Source: Hawksworthiomyces lignivorus
Lineage: Eukaryota > Ascomycota > Sordariomycetes > Ophiostomatales > Ophiostomataceae
DNA length: 64,000 nt
Direction of reading: 5' to 3'
Assembly: GCA_002917075.1 (NCBI GenBank)
Contig: NTMA01000022.1
Location: 186,001 to 250,000 of the forward strand
The notes beneath the pieces are model-generated. The model searched no databases. It was given only the letters and a program-made list of their open reading frames with translations, and had not been told where the DNA came from. Position numbers and translations under genes: made by a program. The stretch's first letter is position 1. Each line of letters starts with the position of its first letter. Positions 24,681-36,319 of the stretch are shown one piece after another.

Positions 24681-25658
24681 ATGTCCGAATCTTTGTCGTT
24701 GTCAGTTGTCGCTCCGGTGCCACCGAGTGAACCTCTCTCTTCCGGTCGCCATCCAGATGTTGCCGCCCATATTGCCAGCGAACAACATTCGAGTGCGGGA
24801 GACATAATCCGAGACATAATAATCGGGTTTGCAGACGGCCTGACGGTGCCATTCGCTCTGACAGCTGGTCTGTCAAGTCTTGGCTCATCCAAGCTCGTCA
24901 TTATCGGCGGCCTGGCGGAACTATTCAGCGGAGCGATCTCCATGGGTCTGGGCGCCTACCTGGCAGCCTTAACAGAACGAGATCGATATCTTAGCGAGGA
25001 GCGGCGCGAGCGAGATGAGGTTCTCACTAAACCTGACTGGGAGAGAGAAGAGATTTACGAGGTACTCGCGCAGTATGGTGTTTCAAGAGAGTCCAGTCAA
25101 GGAGTAGTGGGAAGTCTGGTCCAGGACAGGGAGAATTGGATCAAGGTACGTTGAGGAGTTTCATGACAATATTTTTCTTCATGGTACCGTTCTTGATCTT
25201 TAGCCTAATGCTGTCTTAGTTCATGATGCACTTTGAACTCCGATTAGAGAAGCCCGAGACCTCTCGGGCATGGGTCTCAGGGCTTACCATGGGGCTGGCA
25301 TACTTTATCGGTTAGCACTCCTTGCTCTTATTGTTAATATAAAAGCTTCATAAGAATGAAGCGACTATATAATCGTGATGCCGAAGTATTGGTGATGCTG
25401 ACCTGTTTCCACATTATAGGTGGCCTTCTCCCTATGATTCCTTACTTCGCAATAAAACGAGTAAACTACGCTCTGTTCGTCTCCATTGGCATCACCTTTG
25501 TTATTCTGCTCGTATTTGGCTACTTGAAGAACTATGTTACCACCAAGTCAAAGCGCGCAGGGGTGTATGGTGCTCTGCAGACGTTACTTATTGGTGTCCT
25601 AGCAGCTGGAACGAGCTACGGCATTGTGAGAGGAATTGATCAGAGCAATATCGATTAA
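24681..25658 (+). CDS. VIT/CCC1-family vacuolar iron (Fe/Mn) transporter
   Basis: Three exons: 24681..25145, 25220..25310, 25420..25658, joining to 264 residues. The first helix carries IIIGFADGLTVPFALTAGLSS. The second carries GGLAELFSGAISMGLGAYLA, both signature segments of CCC1/VIT1. A charged cytosolic segment rich in Glu (EEIYEVLAQYGV, FELRLEKPE) follows, then GGLLPMIPYFAI and two final helices. This is the normal five-helix layout. Family members move ferrous iron, and sometimes manganese, from cytosol into the vacuole, protecting against iron overload. Fungal ccc1-like genes are commonly iron-responsive through HapX and GATA factors. Upstream CCAAT boxes fit that but prove nothing. It is followed on the same strand by biotin synthase, an Fe-S enzyme. 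Confidence 0.93.
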
Positions 25659-26234
25659 TGATAGCCGCCATAGACTATTCAACGCTATCACTATCATCGT
25701 CCACTCGTCTAATAGTACGTCGACGGAAATAAAATAAATCAGCTATGCATAGGGCGGATTGTGGGAGAGGTCTTTTATTGTATGTGTTGGCTACGGCTGT
25801 CGATTCCTAGGTCAATACAGCAATAATTTAGACCAGCCACGACTCGTATTAGTGCTCTAATCCCCGTCGGGTTCACACAAAGAACACTATTTCTGCCTTT
25901 GTTTAACGTGCCCCATTGTCTTCCGCTACGCCCCATTGCATCTTCAGAGCGCCGTTTTATGTCCCCTTAAAAGAAGTAGCCTGTGGTAAAGGCAATGCAC
26001 CATGGTGCGTAAACAAACATTGTGAATTAGCTCCCAACGAATCATCGTTGTGAATTAGTTCCCAACGAAACACCGCTGACTCGTTGGGACCAGTCATCTC
26101 AAAACTGGTTTCCATGACTCAAAGTGGGGCGTATTCAAAGCATCAAATACCCGTTCTCCCGGTAGCCATTCTGTCCAACGTCGGCTATTGCTTTCTCCAG
26201 GTTCCTTGGTCAATCTACATCGGTAACAGCTATT
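25659..26234. promoter_or_regulatory. biotin synthase upstream region with 22-bp direct repeat
   Basis: Two copies of a 22-nt sequence, TTGTGAATTAG(C/T)TCCCAACGAA, lie at 26020-26041 and 26048-26069 with one mismatch and a 28-bp period. The core TCCCAACGA recurs inverted at 26081-26089. The cluster ends about 145 bp before the biotin synthase ATG, so a regulatory role is plausible. Confidence 0.45.
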
Positions 26235-27517
26235 ATGAATTCACACATACAAATTCGTACCCTCGTTCTCACAACTACTCGATGCCTACGAGGGTTCCAA
26301 TTAGTTAGTATCGGTTCTATGCGAAAATCTTTCAGTACTGTTCTGGATGATAGGACAATAGCGAGGGCGGCAGCCACATCTACTCTCGAGAAGGCGCGCG
26401 CTGCAGAAGGTCTTCGCCATGACTGGAGCAAGGAGGAAATCAAAGAGATATATGACACTCCCTTGATGCTTTTATCGTATGCTGCCGTATGTTTGCTCGC
26501 CTGATCCACCGACACGACGAAAAAAGTCTGCTTACCTATCCGTCTGTGCCATTGTAGAGCTCGGTTCATCAAAGGTTCCACAATCCGACAGCTATCCAGA
26601 TGTGCACACTCATGAACATCAAAACTGGCGGCTGCAGCGAAGATTGTTCTTACTGTGCTCAATCGTCTCGGTACAAGACGGGTCTCGAGGCCACGAAGAT
26701 GTCGACTGTCGATTCCGTCCTTGAAGCTGCACGCATCGCCAAAGAAAACGGTAGCACAAGGTTCTGCATGGGGGCTGCGTGGAGGGATATGCGCGGCCGC
26801 AAAACCAGTCTACGTAGGATCAAGGAGATGGTTAAAGGCGTTAATGAACTGGGCATGGAGTCGTGCGTGACTCTGGGCATGATTGATCTCGAGCAGGCCA
26901 AAGAACTCAAGGATGCCGGTCTAACGGCATACAATCATAACGTCGACACCTCCAGAGAGTTCTATCCTTCCGTTATCACTACGAGAACCTATGATGAGCG
27001 CCTCAAGACGATTCAGAATGCCGCTGACGCCGGGCTCAGCGTTTGCACAGGCGGAATTCTCGGGCTCGGAGAATCGGCCAGCGACCATATCAGCATACTA
27101 CATACCGTCTCTACTCTTCCCACTCATCCAGAATCATTCCCTGTAAATACTTTGGTCGCTATAAAAGGCACACCCTTGGAAAACAACGCTATATCTCCCT
27201 TTACTGCAACTCTCAGGACCATAGCTACTGCCAGACTCATCATGCCTAGTACTATTATTCGTCTCGCTGCTGGCCGTACTACCCTTTCAGATGAGCAGCA
27301 AGTTCTCTGTTTTATGGCAGGTGCTAATGCAGTGTTTACAGGCGAGAAGATGCTAACAACCGCTTGCACTGGTTGGGACGAAGACAAAAAATTATTTGAC
27401 ACATGGGGTCTAGAGCCTATGCGGAGCTTCCAAGCAGGACAGCGACAGAACTCTTCAGCCACAATGCAACAAGGGTTTGAACGGAAGAGGTCGCTAGTTT
27501 CAGAAGCCACAGGATAG
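26235..27517 (+). CDS. bioB: biotin synthase, mitochondrial-type radical SAM enzyme
   Basis: Two exons: 26235..26486 and 26558..27517 (71 bp intron), 403 residues. The enzyme inserts sulfur into dethiobiotin, the last step of biotin synthesis. Radical-SAM cysteines are C110, C114 and C117 in GGCSEDCSYCAQS. Other family blocks are RFCMGAAWRDMRGRK, AYNHNVDTSREFYP, TGGILGLGES, PVNTLVAIKGTPLE, IRLAAGRTTL and FMAGANAVFTGEKMLTT. These bind SAM, dethiobiotin and the auxiliary [2Fe-2S] cluster. The N-terminus is rich in Arg/Ser/Thr with few acids (TLVLTTTRCLRGF), as expected for mitochondrial import; a later Met at residue 29 could also start. No other biotin gene is visible nearby, so the pathway is not clustered within this window. 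Confidence 0.96.
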
Positions 27518-28546
27518 TGTTCCAAAATATAGACGCCGCCTTCAGCAGGGCTGTTAGCGCTTGAGTGGAGTACGCACAGGCTAGTTCACAGAGAAGTTCT
27601 CCGCCACAAGGGAGACAGCCAAACTAAGAGCTGAATGACATGAATTGACATAGCCCAGTATATTTATTGAGATTTATGTGTTAATGTGTATTGCCGAACA
27701 AAATTCAAATCAGTAGTTTCGACAGTACCATCTTCGGTACCCAGGAATTTTTCAAGATCGTCGGAAACTAGAATTCTGAGAGAGTTTGCGGTCCAGAGAG
27801 GCGAAGAGGTGGAACGAGCGGCGCGCGGACCGTTAACACTTTGGCAGCCCCGACCCTGGTGCAAGCCATAAGGAAGAGGGCGCGATAGTAGACACTCATG
27901 CACTGGTATAAGAAACGCTGGGGGCTTTGTTTTCATATGCAACCGTCAAGGACAGTGACCGTGCAGCTAGCTGGCTTAAAGTGTTGCTGTGACCAATTTG
28001 GATGGCCGCTGTAATATCCAGCGTGCGCTACAGCACATACTTGGTTGCATATGAAAGTTCTCCGAGGTTTCTCCGTGTGTCCCTACTCAAGCGCCAACAA
28101 TACAGACTTCGCTTTGTTTTGCTCCTAAAATCCGATTGAGTTATTCAGGGAATAAATATCTTCAGACTGTACCCAAGCACATCAGAGAAGTGGAATGGCC
28201 TCAATCTGTGATTTAGAGTTTGATTTAATCGCGGTTTTATTCGTTTTCAAGAGTCATATTACGCCATCCAATGAACTGCAATCTTTTACGTGATGTTGCG
28301 TGGACCTGTCGCCTTGACAAACTGTTTTCTATTTTAATTCCGATTGACTCATAAATTGGTCTCTATGGGCGGTGAAGAGCATTTTTTGTAATATCACACT
28401 GGGAAAGATGCGACACAGACATAAGCGCTATTAGGACTTCACATAAATATTGCCTGCTTTACTTATCCCAATGCTGATATTTGAATCATCCACAGACGGG
28501 AGTTAGATTTTAAAGCTCAATCCTTTTTTCTCTCCTACTTGTTACA
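27518..28546. other. intergenic region
   Basis: About 1 kb with no gene I can support; a 92-residue minus-strand frame at 27664-27942 resembles nothing. Contains the promoter of the M20 hydrolase. Confidence 0.5.
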
Positions 28547-29661
28547 ATGTCATTCCCCAATAAGACAGAGCATCCTGTCATAGGCCTTCTTGAATCGTTG
28601 ATGTCAATCATCAGCACCACTGAGCTGGAATACGATATTGGGATCTGGTTGGCAGAGTACTTGCGTAAGCTAGGCTATACCGTTGAGCGCATTCCCATCC
28701 AAGAGGGGTCATCACGGCATAATGTTTTTGCCTACTTCGGTCAAACTCGTAAGAATCGGTTGCTAATCACCGCACATATTGATACGGTGCCACCACACAT
28801 TCCTTTCCGACGTGAAGGCGACACTATCTGGGGTCGAGGATCGTCTGATGACCTGGGTCCCCTCGCAGCGCAGATCATCGCGGTTGAGGAACTTCGAAAA
28901 GAAAGCCGACTGTCGTCGGAAGGCGATTTCTGCTTACTATTTGTGGTGGGCGAGGAGAATGGAGGCCCTGGCATGATTGCCGCCAATGACATGAATCTCA
29001 CCTGGGAGGCAGGCATCTTCGCGGAACCCACTGAAAGTAAGCTTGCGAAGGGACACAAGGGGCAGGTGGCATTTACGCTGAAGGCTCGGGGGTTCGCATG
29101 GTAAGAGCACAGACAAGCCGTTGCGGCCGAACATTACAACTGATCATCCGGCTGATTTGCTGAAGTCATTCTGGATACCCTGAGCGCGGCAGAAGCGCCA
29201 CCAGCGCGCTCATCGCTGTACTTAACGAATTGAGCTCTGCAGAGTGGCCCGTTTCCGGTATTTTGGGCTCTTCGGCGTTCAACATTGGTACGCTGCAAGG
29301 AGGCGAAAAGCACAACATTGTAGCGCCTTCAGCATCTGCCCTATGTGAAGTTCGCATGGTGAGCGATCTTCCAGGAGTAAAGAAACAGATCGAAGATATT
29401 GTATCTCGGCATGCACACATTGAATTGGAATATGTTTTCGAATATCCCGAGGCTTTGCTGGACTGGGATATTGAAGGGTTTGACGCAGCTCCTGTGGCCT
29501 TTGGAACTGACATTCCTCGCCTCAGAGGCAATCACAAAAAAGTCTTGTTTGGTCCTGGCTCAATTTTGGTCGCCCACGGCCCCAACGAACACATCAAGAT
29601 CCCCGAATTAATTGAAAGTATCAAGGGATATAAGAAGTTAATCCTACACTTTTTATCTTGA
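28547..29661 (+). CDS. M20-family metallo-amidohydrolase (acetylornithine-deacetylase-like)
   Basis: Two exons: 28547..29100 and 29166..29661, 349 residues. The first metal-binding motif is ITAHIDTVPPH (His, and Asp assisting catalysis). RGSSDDLGPLAAQ supplies the bridging Asp, GEENGG the general-base Glu and metal-ligand Glu, and AEPTESKLAKGHKG follows. The junction rebuilds ACHSGYPERG, the start of the dimerisation domain. HGPNEHIKIPEL near the end supplies the last metal-ligand His. Members hydrolyse N-acyl amino acids or dipeptides with two zinc or cobalt ions. The length and GHSGYP motif resemble fungal ArgE-like proteins, but fungi usually make ornithine by transacetylation, so the true substrate may differ. 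No secretion signal, so probably cytosolic. Confidence 0.92.
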
Positions 29662-30099
29662 TTGTTGCACAGCCGTCTCGTCACACCTTTTAAAGAAATA
29701 TCTCCCTTAAGACACCAGCAGGAGTTCATAATTTGCACTGATGGGAGTTCCGCAAAAAATAAGCTCAAAAAGCAACCGAGTTAAACCATATATCTTAAAT
29801 AGTATAAATAGAAAGTATGCAAGAAGCATTTCACGGCATCGATTATCAATCAAAGACATTCTTAAGTTGACAGAAGATTCCTCCTACTACCCTCAATCCC
29901 CCCCCCCCCCTAACCTCCAAAAGAGCCCTACAAATTGTACCGGCCGGCGCTAAGACTTGGCTCCAGATCTTACTAATGACTAGGGAAATCTATCTATTGT
30001 CAGCTTGCAGTTTTAGAACAGACACTCCGGAGATTTTTTTTTTTCTCTCCCAATATAACTTTGTAGCGGACAGAACACAGATTTGCGGTCAATTTCAAA
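29662..30099. other. intergenic spacer with C-tract
   Basis: About 440 bp. A run of 12 C lies at 29899-29910 and a short T-run near 30038. It should contain the promoter of the downstream regulator. Confidence 0.5.
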
Positions 30100-31847
30100 A
30101 TGGATACTCCTGACACGCAACTTGTGCTCCGATGCGGGCAGTGCAATAAACCATTTGATAAAGGCAAGTCAAACGTAGCAAGAGAAACTGCACCTTGTAG
30201 ATGTTGCTAACGGAAGCGTTTCAGAAGCCGCCCTGAAGAGACACGGATACTATTGTCGGTCTCGAAAACATGGAACCGTCGTTCGACCTCGGTCTTGCGC
30301 GTCTTGTGCGAGAGGGAAAACACGCTGTGACAATGCACGGCCCAAGTGCTTTAGATGCGAAGCCAAGGCAATAGACTGCCAATATCCAACCAATAAGTCT
30401 AAGCTTACTGGAGATTCGCCGGCTCAGCTCAACAGCAGACATATTGTAGATGGAGAGGGGGCAGACTTGGAGTTGCTGTCGACACCATCTGCCATTGAGG
30501 TCGCTCAGGAGTCATCAAACGACAGCGAGATGATTCTTGCCACGGCACTGTCAATGCCTTCCTTAGACTTTGCAAATATGAGCGGCGAATATCTGAACTG
30601 GGATGCTTCAACTATCAATTTTGTTGATCTGTTACAAAAACCGATTAGTGAGACGAATGTTTCCCCAGGGTTGGCTTCTATAGCAAACGTCGCATTGTCG
30701 ACTCAGTTCGATACAATTTCCCCTTCCTTGATATCATCTATTCCTGCAAGTCCATCTATTCTTGTTCGTTCGCTTACTCGCCGGCCTGAGATGCTACCAG
30801 CCGCAAAAAGAATAACTTCTCTAATCCTTCATACTCTAATGTCATATCCTCTAATGATGCTACAGCAAAACAGTCTTCCACCTTTCATCCATCCAACACT
30901 TGTCTCTTCCGAAGACGAAGAACTCAATTTGGAGCCGCTGACAAACTGTATCAGCCTCATGCATATGATTAGCGGTGGTTCTAAAGGTGGTCGGAAGCTT
31001 TTCTGGAAGAATGTCGGACTTGAATGCGAGCGCTTCGCAGAAAAAGTAGTATCACCAAGATTTCTAATGTAACACGAATGTTCAAGCTGACTGACATCTG
31101 GGCAATCAGTATATGAGTCTAGATAAGTGGGAGTTGGTTGCCGCAATGCAGTCACTCTCAATGTATGTTCTCTTGCGCTTAAGTGAAGGAGAAACGGAAA
31201 ACAACAATGTCGATCATCTATTGTTAAGAGCAGTGGTTGTAAGTCCTCGCTCATTCTCGTTCCCGACTTGAAAATGGTGAATCTCTTCTAACAGTTTAGA
31301 TAATCGCAAAGCGTCTTGCAGACTGTGATTTGGCTTGCCATACTCACTGTGCATTGTGTAACAACGGACTCAAGCTCACCTGGAGAGAATGGATATTCAG
31401 GGAGTCGAGACGACGGTGAGTGCTTTTCTCGAACACCGCGAGCATAAAGCCGATCGTAATCGTTACTAACACTGTAGGCTCGCCGTTCTCTACCGAATTG
31501 TGAATATGCTGGTCTACTTCGAGCCAGTGTCCATGTGCACCATGCCTCGAAGCTTCCTCCTCGCTCCCTTGCCGGCGAGGAGGCAGCTTTGGGAAGCAGG
31601 TGATGAATTCACATGGAAAGCCGAGAGTCAAAAAGATCCTGGACTGGACACCACATTTGGACTACTAGCCGATGGCGATTTGGTGCAGCTCGACGAGAAT
31701 AGTCTCTCTTGTAATGATACATGGCTGCTTTATAATGGTTTAGATTCTAATCTTTCCCAGAGTCATTCTACTAAGTGGGAGGAGTGGTGCTCTGGAATAG
31801 ATGCATTTGGCAGTATCGTTATGCTTGCTGCATCTTTAGTAAATTAG
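30100..31847 (+). CDS. transcription factor with C2H2-like finger plus Zn2Cys6 cluster
   Basis: Five exons: 30100..30163, 30225..31048, 31110..31238, 31300..31415, 31478..31847, about 500 residues. The first finger is C12-x2-C15...H28-x3-C32 (RCGQCNKPF, LKRHGYYC). The binuclear cluster is C46-x2-C49-x6-C56-x6-C63-x2-C66-x6-C73, starting CASCARGKTRCD. The C-terminal region (DKWELVAAMQSLSMYVLLRL, WREWIFRESRR, LAVLYRIVNMLVYF) matches fungal-specific regulators with this finger combination. Intron one must use a GC donor (AAAG|GCAAGT) with a TGCTAAC branch site, because the nearby GT breaks the frame. Donor two could be 31046 or 31049 (one residue difference). No adjacent biosynthetic backbone is visible, so targets are unknown. 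Confidence 0.88.
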
Positions 31848-34063
31848 ATGAGAGTTATTTTGACTGAGGTAGTTCGTCGCACAGGCATCAAATTACAATT
31901 CGCCATCATTGAGGCCTTTGACAATATGGACGTCCCCAACAAATTATTCAATACCGTTGGAAAATGCAGAGGTAAGGTTATTAACCTATCTGTCACGAAC
32001 TGTTATTTTTCACCAGAGCCAATCTCAACAGCCATTGTCGCTAACAGACCCAAAGGGAGTTTCCTATATTCAGTATGTTCACTGCCATTCCCTACATCTG
32101 AATGGTTCAGCAATTTGTTCTAGACAGGAAGCTTTGCGATCTCGGAGATGTTATCACATTTTTTTGTTAGCAGTCGTTGCCGTTTTCATCATTGTTGTCG
32201 TCTTCCCGACTGTCGGCTTGACGTGGTTTCAACATCTTTGCTACCAAAAGTATCAGTTTTCGGTGACACAAGACGACTGTGTGCTTGCTTGTGGTTACTT
32301 CCTTACAAAAGCAAATACTTTTCTACTGCAGTATCGCACATGAGCCGTTTCTCTTGTTTCAATAGGCCCTTCAGGAAATGTGGCGACCTCAAAAGATGAT
32401 ACGGATAACCTGGGCAATAAACTTACCCGAGGGTCGGCCTACTTCTTAATATTCGGGAGTAGTTGTGCAACTTTGGCGAGATGATCGCAATGTTACTTCT
32501 AGTCAACAGCAAGTCTCATGCCATATTACTAGTCGTCATGTCCGTAGCCTTCTCGCTCTGATTGACCAATTGCCATGCGAGTCGCATTGCCGCCCACCTT
32601 GTGCTCAGCTTGCAGAAATCCGAGGGCGATCGAAGCTGCTCTCTTGCGGTATTGGTGTAGCAGAGGGACCCAAGCTACAGGACCTTCGGCGCTACCTCGC
32701 AGGCGCACGAGGAGGAGCTCAATTCTTATGTATTAGGTGGAGGTAGTCCGAGAGACTAGTGCACCAGGTAGCTTTCGTGCGGATTACATTCTAAGAGGCC
32801 AGCACGTAGTCATACATCATACTGGGGTCGACCGCTATGCTTCTACCGATAATAGTAACAATGTCTCTACTTGTGGTTCACGATTTGGCCCAATAATTAT
32901 CTTGGCAGGACGGCCTGCCGCAGGTTGAGATATTAGTCTGTTCATATGAGGCCTGTCTCCGAGTCTAGAAAGGCGATTGGGATTGAATGGTGTGCATCTG
33001 TGGTGGCGCCTTGGTGGGTATTGCGTTGTGCAGTTAGCCGATTAGATAACAGAATACGGAGAAAGTGAGGGGAAAGAAGAAGAACAGAAAGAAAATAGAT
33101 CAAAGCTCCATGATAGCGTTGTATCTCAATGTAATGGTAGCAAATTGTACTCCGTCCCCATTGTTTGCTGACAGAGGAACTTGGCAGTACCGCATAGACC
33201 TGCCGGATTGGGCTAACATTTTGATAAGCGTCTGCCTCCGAGCGACGCCGGGACAAAATAGCGGTGGTAATTTAAAGCCATTTTTACTTCCCTCATTACG
33301 AGAGATAACAGTCTCATCTCAATAAGTTAAATTCTCGCAGAACAGCCTACGTAGAGCACAACTCAGGAATAAAATCAACAAAGTGCTCTCCAAAAGCATC
33401 AAGCAGAGCTAAACTCCGACGGCCCAGCGAACCCCTGAAATGAGAGGAAAAGGACTATTTTATCGATGGTTCGGTGAATCAACAAAATGTACATACAGAA
33501 GTGGAGCACGCTTGGTTCCTTGATCACAACATCCAATCAATGAGGTGGATTCAAGAGAACCTTCCTTTTGTAGCAACGTAGTGCGAAGGCAGCCCGAAGT
33601 TCCAATGGCTTATCGCTGTCGCATTTGGAGCGGATACTCTGAGCTTGGGGGTCCGTGGAGTTGAACGGGACGCCATACCTTCACAGTGAAAAAGCTTGTC
33701 TGGCTGACTTGCAAACTTCCCGTGTCCTATCGTCGGGAGAGTCTCTTACTAATTAGTCGCTGACTATGGGGCACGCGCTCTTGCTCCGTCCCCTGTCCAC
33801 CCCTCCCATTCATTTGTGCTATTATTGTTTAGATCCTGGAGAACGCTTCCTATAATAGCAAAAAAGTACAGAGGCGGCAGTAGCTCCAGGATCCGTGAGA
33901 TTGCATGCCATGAGCTAGCCGTATATGTTTTTCTGCGCAATCTATTGAAGCAGCGACAGCCTCACCTCATCTTTACTATATATATCGGAACTGATCCGGT
34001 GCACTCTTTCTCTCTGGCGCGCCCAACAACACGACCATTTAGCGCAGATTGCTATAGAGAGTC
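31848..34063. other. long intergenic region, possible decayed coding relics
   Basis: 2.2 kb. Short frames follow the regulator (31848-32343) and around 32480-32930 there are peptide-like stretches in several plus-strand frames broken by stops. I cannot assign them to a family. A TACTCCGT motif lies near 33149. The TATA box of the oxidase is at the right end. Confidence 0.4.
33977..33985 (+). promoter_or_regulatory. TATA box of polyamine-oxidase-like gene
   Basis: TATATATAT lies about 80 bp upstream of the ATG at 34064, a plausible core promoter. Confidence 0.45.
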
Positions 34064-35701
34064 ATGCATTCCTTTTTGTATACTATCACCTTTCTGTGTG
34101 GTGTTGGTGGCACCGCCGGCGCCGCAATTGGGCAGCAACATGGCGCCGGATCCTGTCGCAAAACAAAGGTCGCAGTACTTGGCGCCGGCGTGGCAGGCGT
34201 AACTGCGGCACAGGCCCTAGCCAACGCTTCCATTTCGGACTTTGTACTTGTTGAACGGAACAACTACATTGGTGGCCGTGTGGCGCACACGACATTTGGG
34301 ACGCAAGAGGATGGCAGCCCTTATACGGTCGAGCTTGGCGCCAATTGGGTCCAAGGCTTGGGCTCGCCCGGTGGCCCCGAAAATCCCATTTGGACTCTTG
34401 CCAAGAAGTATAAGCTCAACAACACGTACTCGAACTACAGTTCGATTTTGACCTACGACCAAACGGGGTTTGTCGACTACACAGATCTGATGGACACATA
34501 CGATGATGCATACGACATTGCAGCCGCCGATGCAGGTGAACTGCTCACATTCAACATCCAAGATACAAGCGCGCGCACAGGATTCAGCTTGGCTGGATGG
34601 AAGCCGAAAAAGGATATGCACGCACAAGCTATTGAATTCTGGAACTGGGACTGGGAGACCGCTTACAGCCCAGAAGAGAGCAGCTTTGTGTTTGGCGTTA
34701 CGGGCGACAATCTTACGTTTAACCAGTTCAGCGATGCAAACAACTACGTATGGGACCAGCGGGGGCTGAATACCTTCGTTGTTGGCGAGGCGAATGCATT
34801 CCTTGGGAAAGATAAATCGCGACTGCTTCTGAACACAACCGTTACAAACATCACTTACTCCAACACTGGCGTTGTCGTCAGCCTCGACGATGGTGGATGC
34901 ATCGAGGCCGAACATGCCATCTGCACCTTCTCTCTTGGTGTCTTGCAGAACGACGTTGTTAGCTTTGAGCCGCCGCTTCCCCGTTGGAAAGTAGACGCAA
35001 TCGAGTCGTTCGACATGGGCACGTACACGAAAATCTTCATGCAGTTCAACGAGACATTTTGGGATCCCGATGTGCAGTTCTTCCTCTACGCAGACCCCCA
35101 GCTTAGGGGCTACTATCCGGTGTGGCAGTCTCTCTCAGCTCCCGGGTTCCTCGAAGACTCGAATATTATCTTCGTGACAGTTGTTGGATCTGAATCATAC
35201 AGAGTTGAACAGCAGTCAGACGAAGTTACACAAGAAGAATGCATGGCGGTGCTGCGTGCAATGTTTCCAGATAAAGATATCCCAGAACCCATTTCTTTTA
35301 TGTACCCGAGATGGAGTCTCGAGGAGTAAGTTCGAATTCGGTCTTCTTTTGTTGAGTTGGAGCTGACAATGAATCTATTTAGATGGGCATTTGGGTCATA
35401 TAGTAACTGGCCGGTTGGGGTGACTCTGGAGAAGCACCAGAACTTGCGAGCCAACGTCGAACGCCTCTGGTTTGCTGGTGAGGCCAATTCTGCCGAGTAT
35501 TTTGGATTTATGCATGGCGCCTGGTTTGAGGGACGCGATGTAGGAATGCGCGTTGCCTCTGCCCTTAAAGGTACCAAGTCCAAAACCTCTCCGTATATGG
35601 TAAGTTATGAAACTCTTCATGGAACAACGTACCTGAAGGAGTACAACAGCCAAAACGGGTGGCCTGTAAGTAGCTTCGTGATTTACGACACGACGGACTA
35701 A
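34064..35701 (+). CDS. secreted FAD-dependent amine (polyamine) oxidase
   Basis: Two exons: 34064..35325 and 35383..35701, 526 residues. A signal peptide (MHSFLYTITFLCGVGGTAGA) is followed by the dinucleotide motif VAVLGAGVAGVTAAQAL and ERNNYIGGRV, the hallmark of the amine-oxidase fold. ELGANWVQGLG follows, as in polyamine oxidases. The junction restores SLEEWAFGSYSNWPVG. Near the C-terminus RLWFAGEANSAEYFGFMHGA binds the flavin. Many Asn-x-Ser/Thr sites (NNTYSNYSS, NLTF, NTTVTNIT) fit a secreted glycoprotein. Such enzymes oxidise spermine/spermidine-type amines, releasing aldehyde and hydrogen peroxide. The terminal segment YETLHGTTYLKEYN and NGWPVSSF matches fungal relatives, so a GTAAGT at 35600 is not used as a donor in this model. 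Confidence 0.93.
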
Positions 35702-36319
35702 ATGAGGTCTTTGATTGGATAGCTGGATATTGAGACGTTGCTTTTACGATATATATTTATAACATAACTTTAAATTAAAAAATTGTACATATTAAAAATC
35801 AAATGAGAAGAGCGTAGTGTACGAACACAACACCTGAAAGTATTGTCTCTCGAAGTGTGATTTAGTGCGTGTTGTAACCCTAAAAGCCAGTTCAAATTTC
35901 AAGCGCCATTCAAGCTACTAGCACGGCGCTCGAAGCGTGTTTAATATATCGTACACGAATATTGATCTAGCTGAGTACTTCTTGGTCAGCTCTTGGCTAT
36001 TTGGAGGACTCACACCTGTGATGACTAAATTCACGAAACCCAAGGGTATTCTCCAAAGGATTTGAATCTATCATCCGAGGGCCTGGGATAGCGGACGTTT
36101 AAAAACTTAGACCTTTTGGCAATATCTCTGGTTGCTAGTTAATAGATAAAATCATAAGCCGTAAAAATATAGTCGACTATGTCGTAAAAATTTCGAGACT
36201 GCTAATAGCGGAAGTTCTCAGAGAACAATTATATTGAGGGAAGTCACAGCTACAGATCTGCTAGCTATTCCAGTACTCGCAATGTTCCAATCTTGCGTGG
36301 TAATATTGTCTAACTGGAT
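35702..36319. other. convergent intergenic spacer
   Basis: About 620 bp between converging stop codons of the oxidase and the sugar porter. AT-rich and otherwise featureless. Confidence 0.5.

Noticed and set aside
24681..29661. Biotin gene cluster (bioB with bioD/bioA)
   Set aside because: Only biotin synthase is present; the neighbours are a VIT iron carrier and an M20 hydrolase.
34217..34915. 232-residue minus-strand frame opposite the polyamine oxidase
   Set aside because: Antisense shadow lacking domain features; the sense strand encodes conserved FAD motifs.
35599..35660. Possible second intron donor (GTAAGT at 35600) in the polyamine oxidase
   Set aside because: Reading through gives YETLHGTTYLKEYN and NGWPVSSF, which look like the conserved family tail; no good acceptor improves the model.
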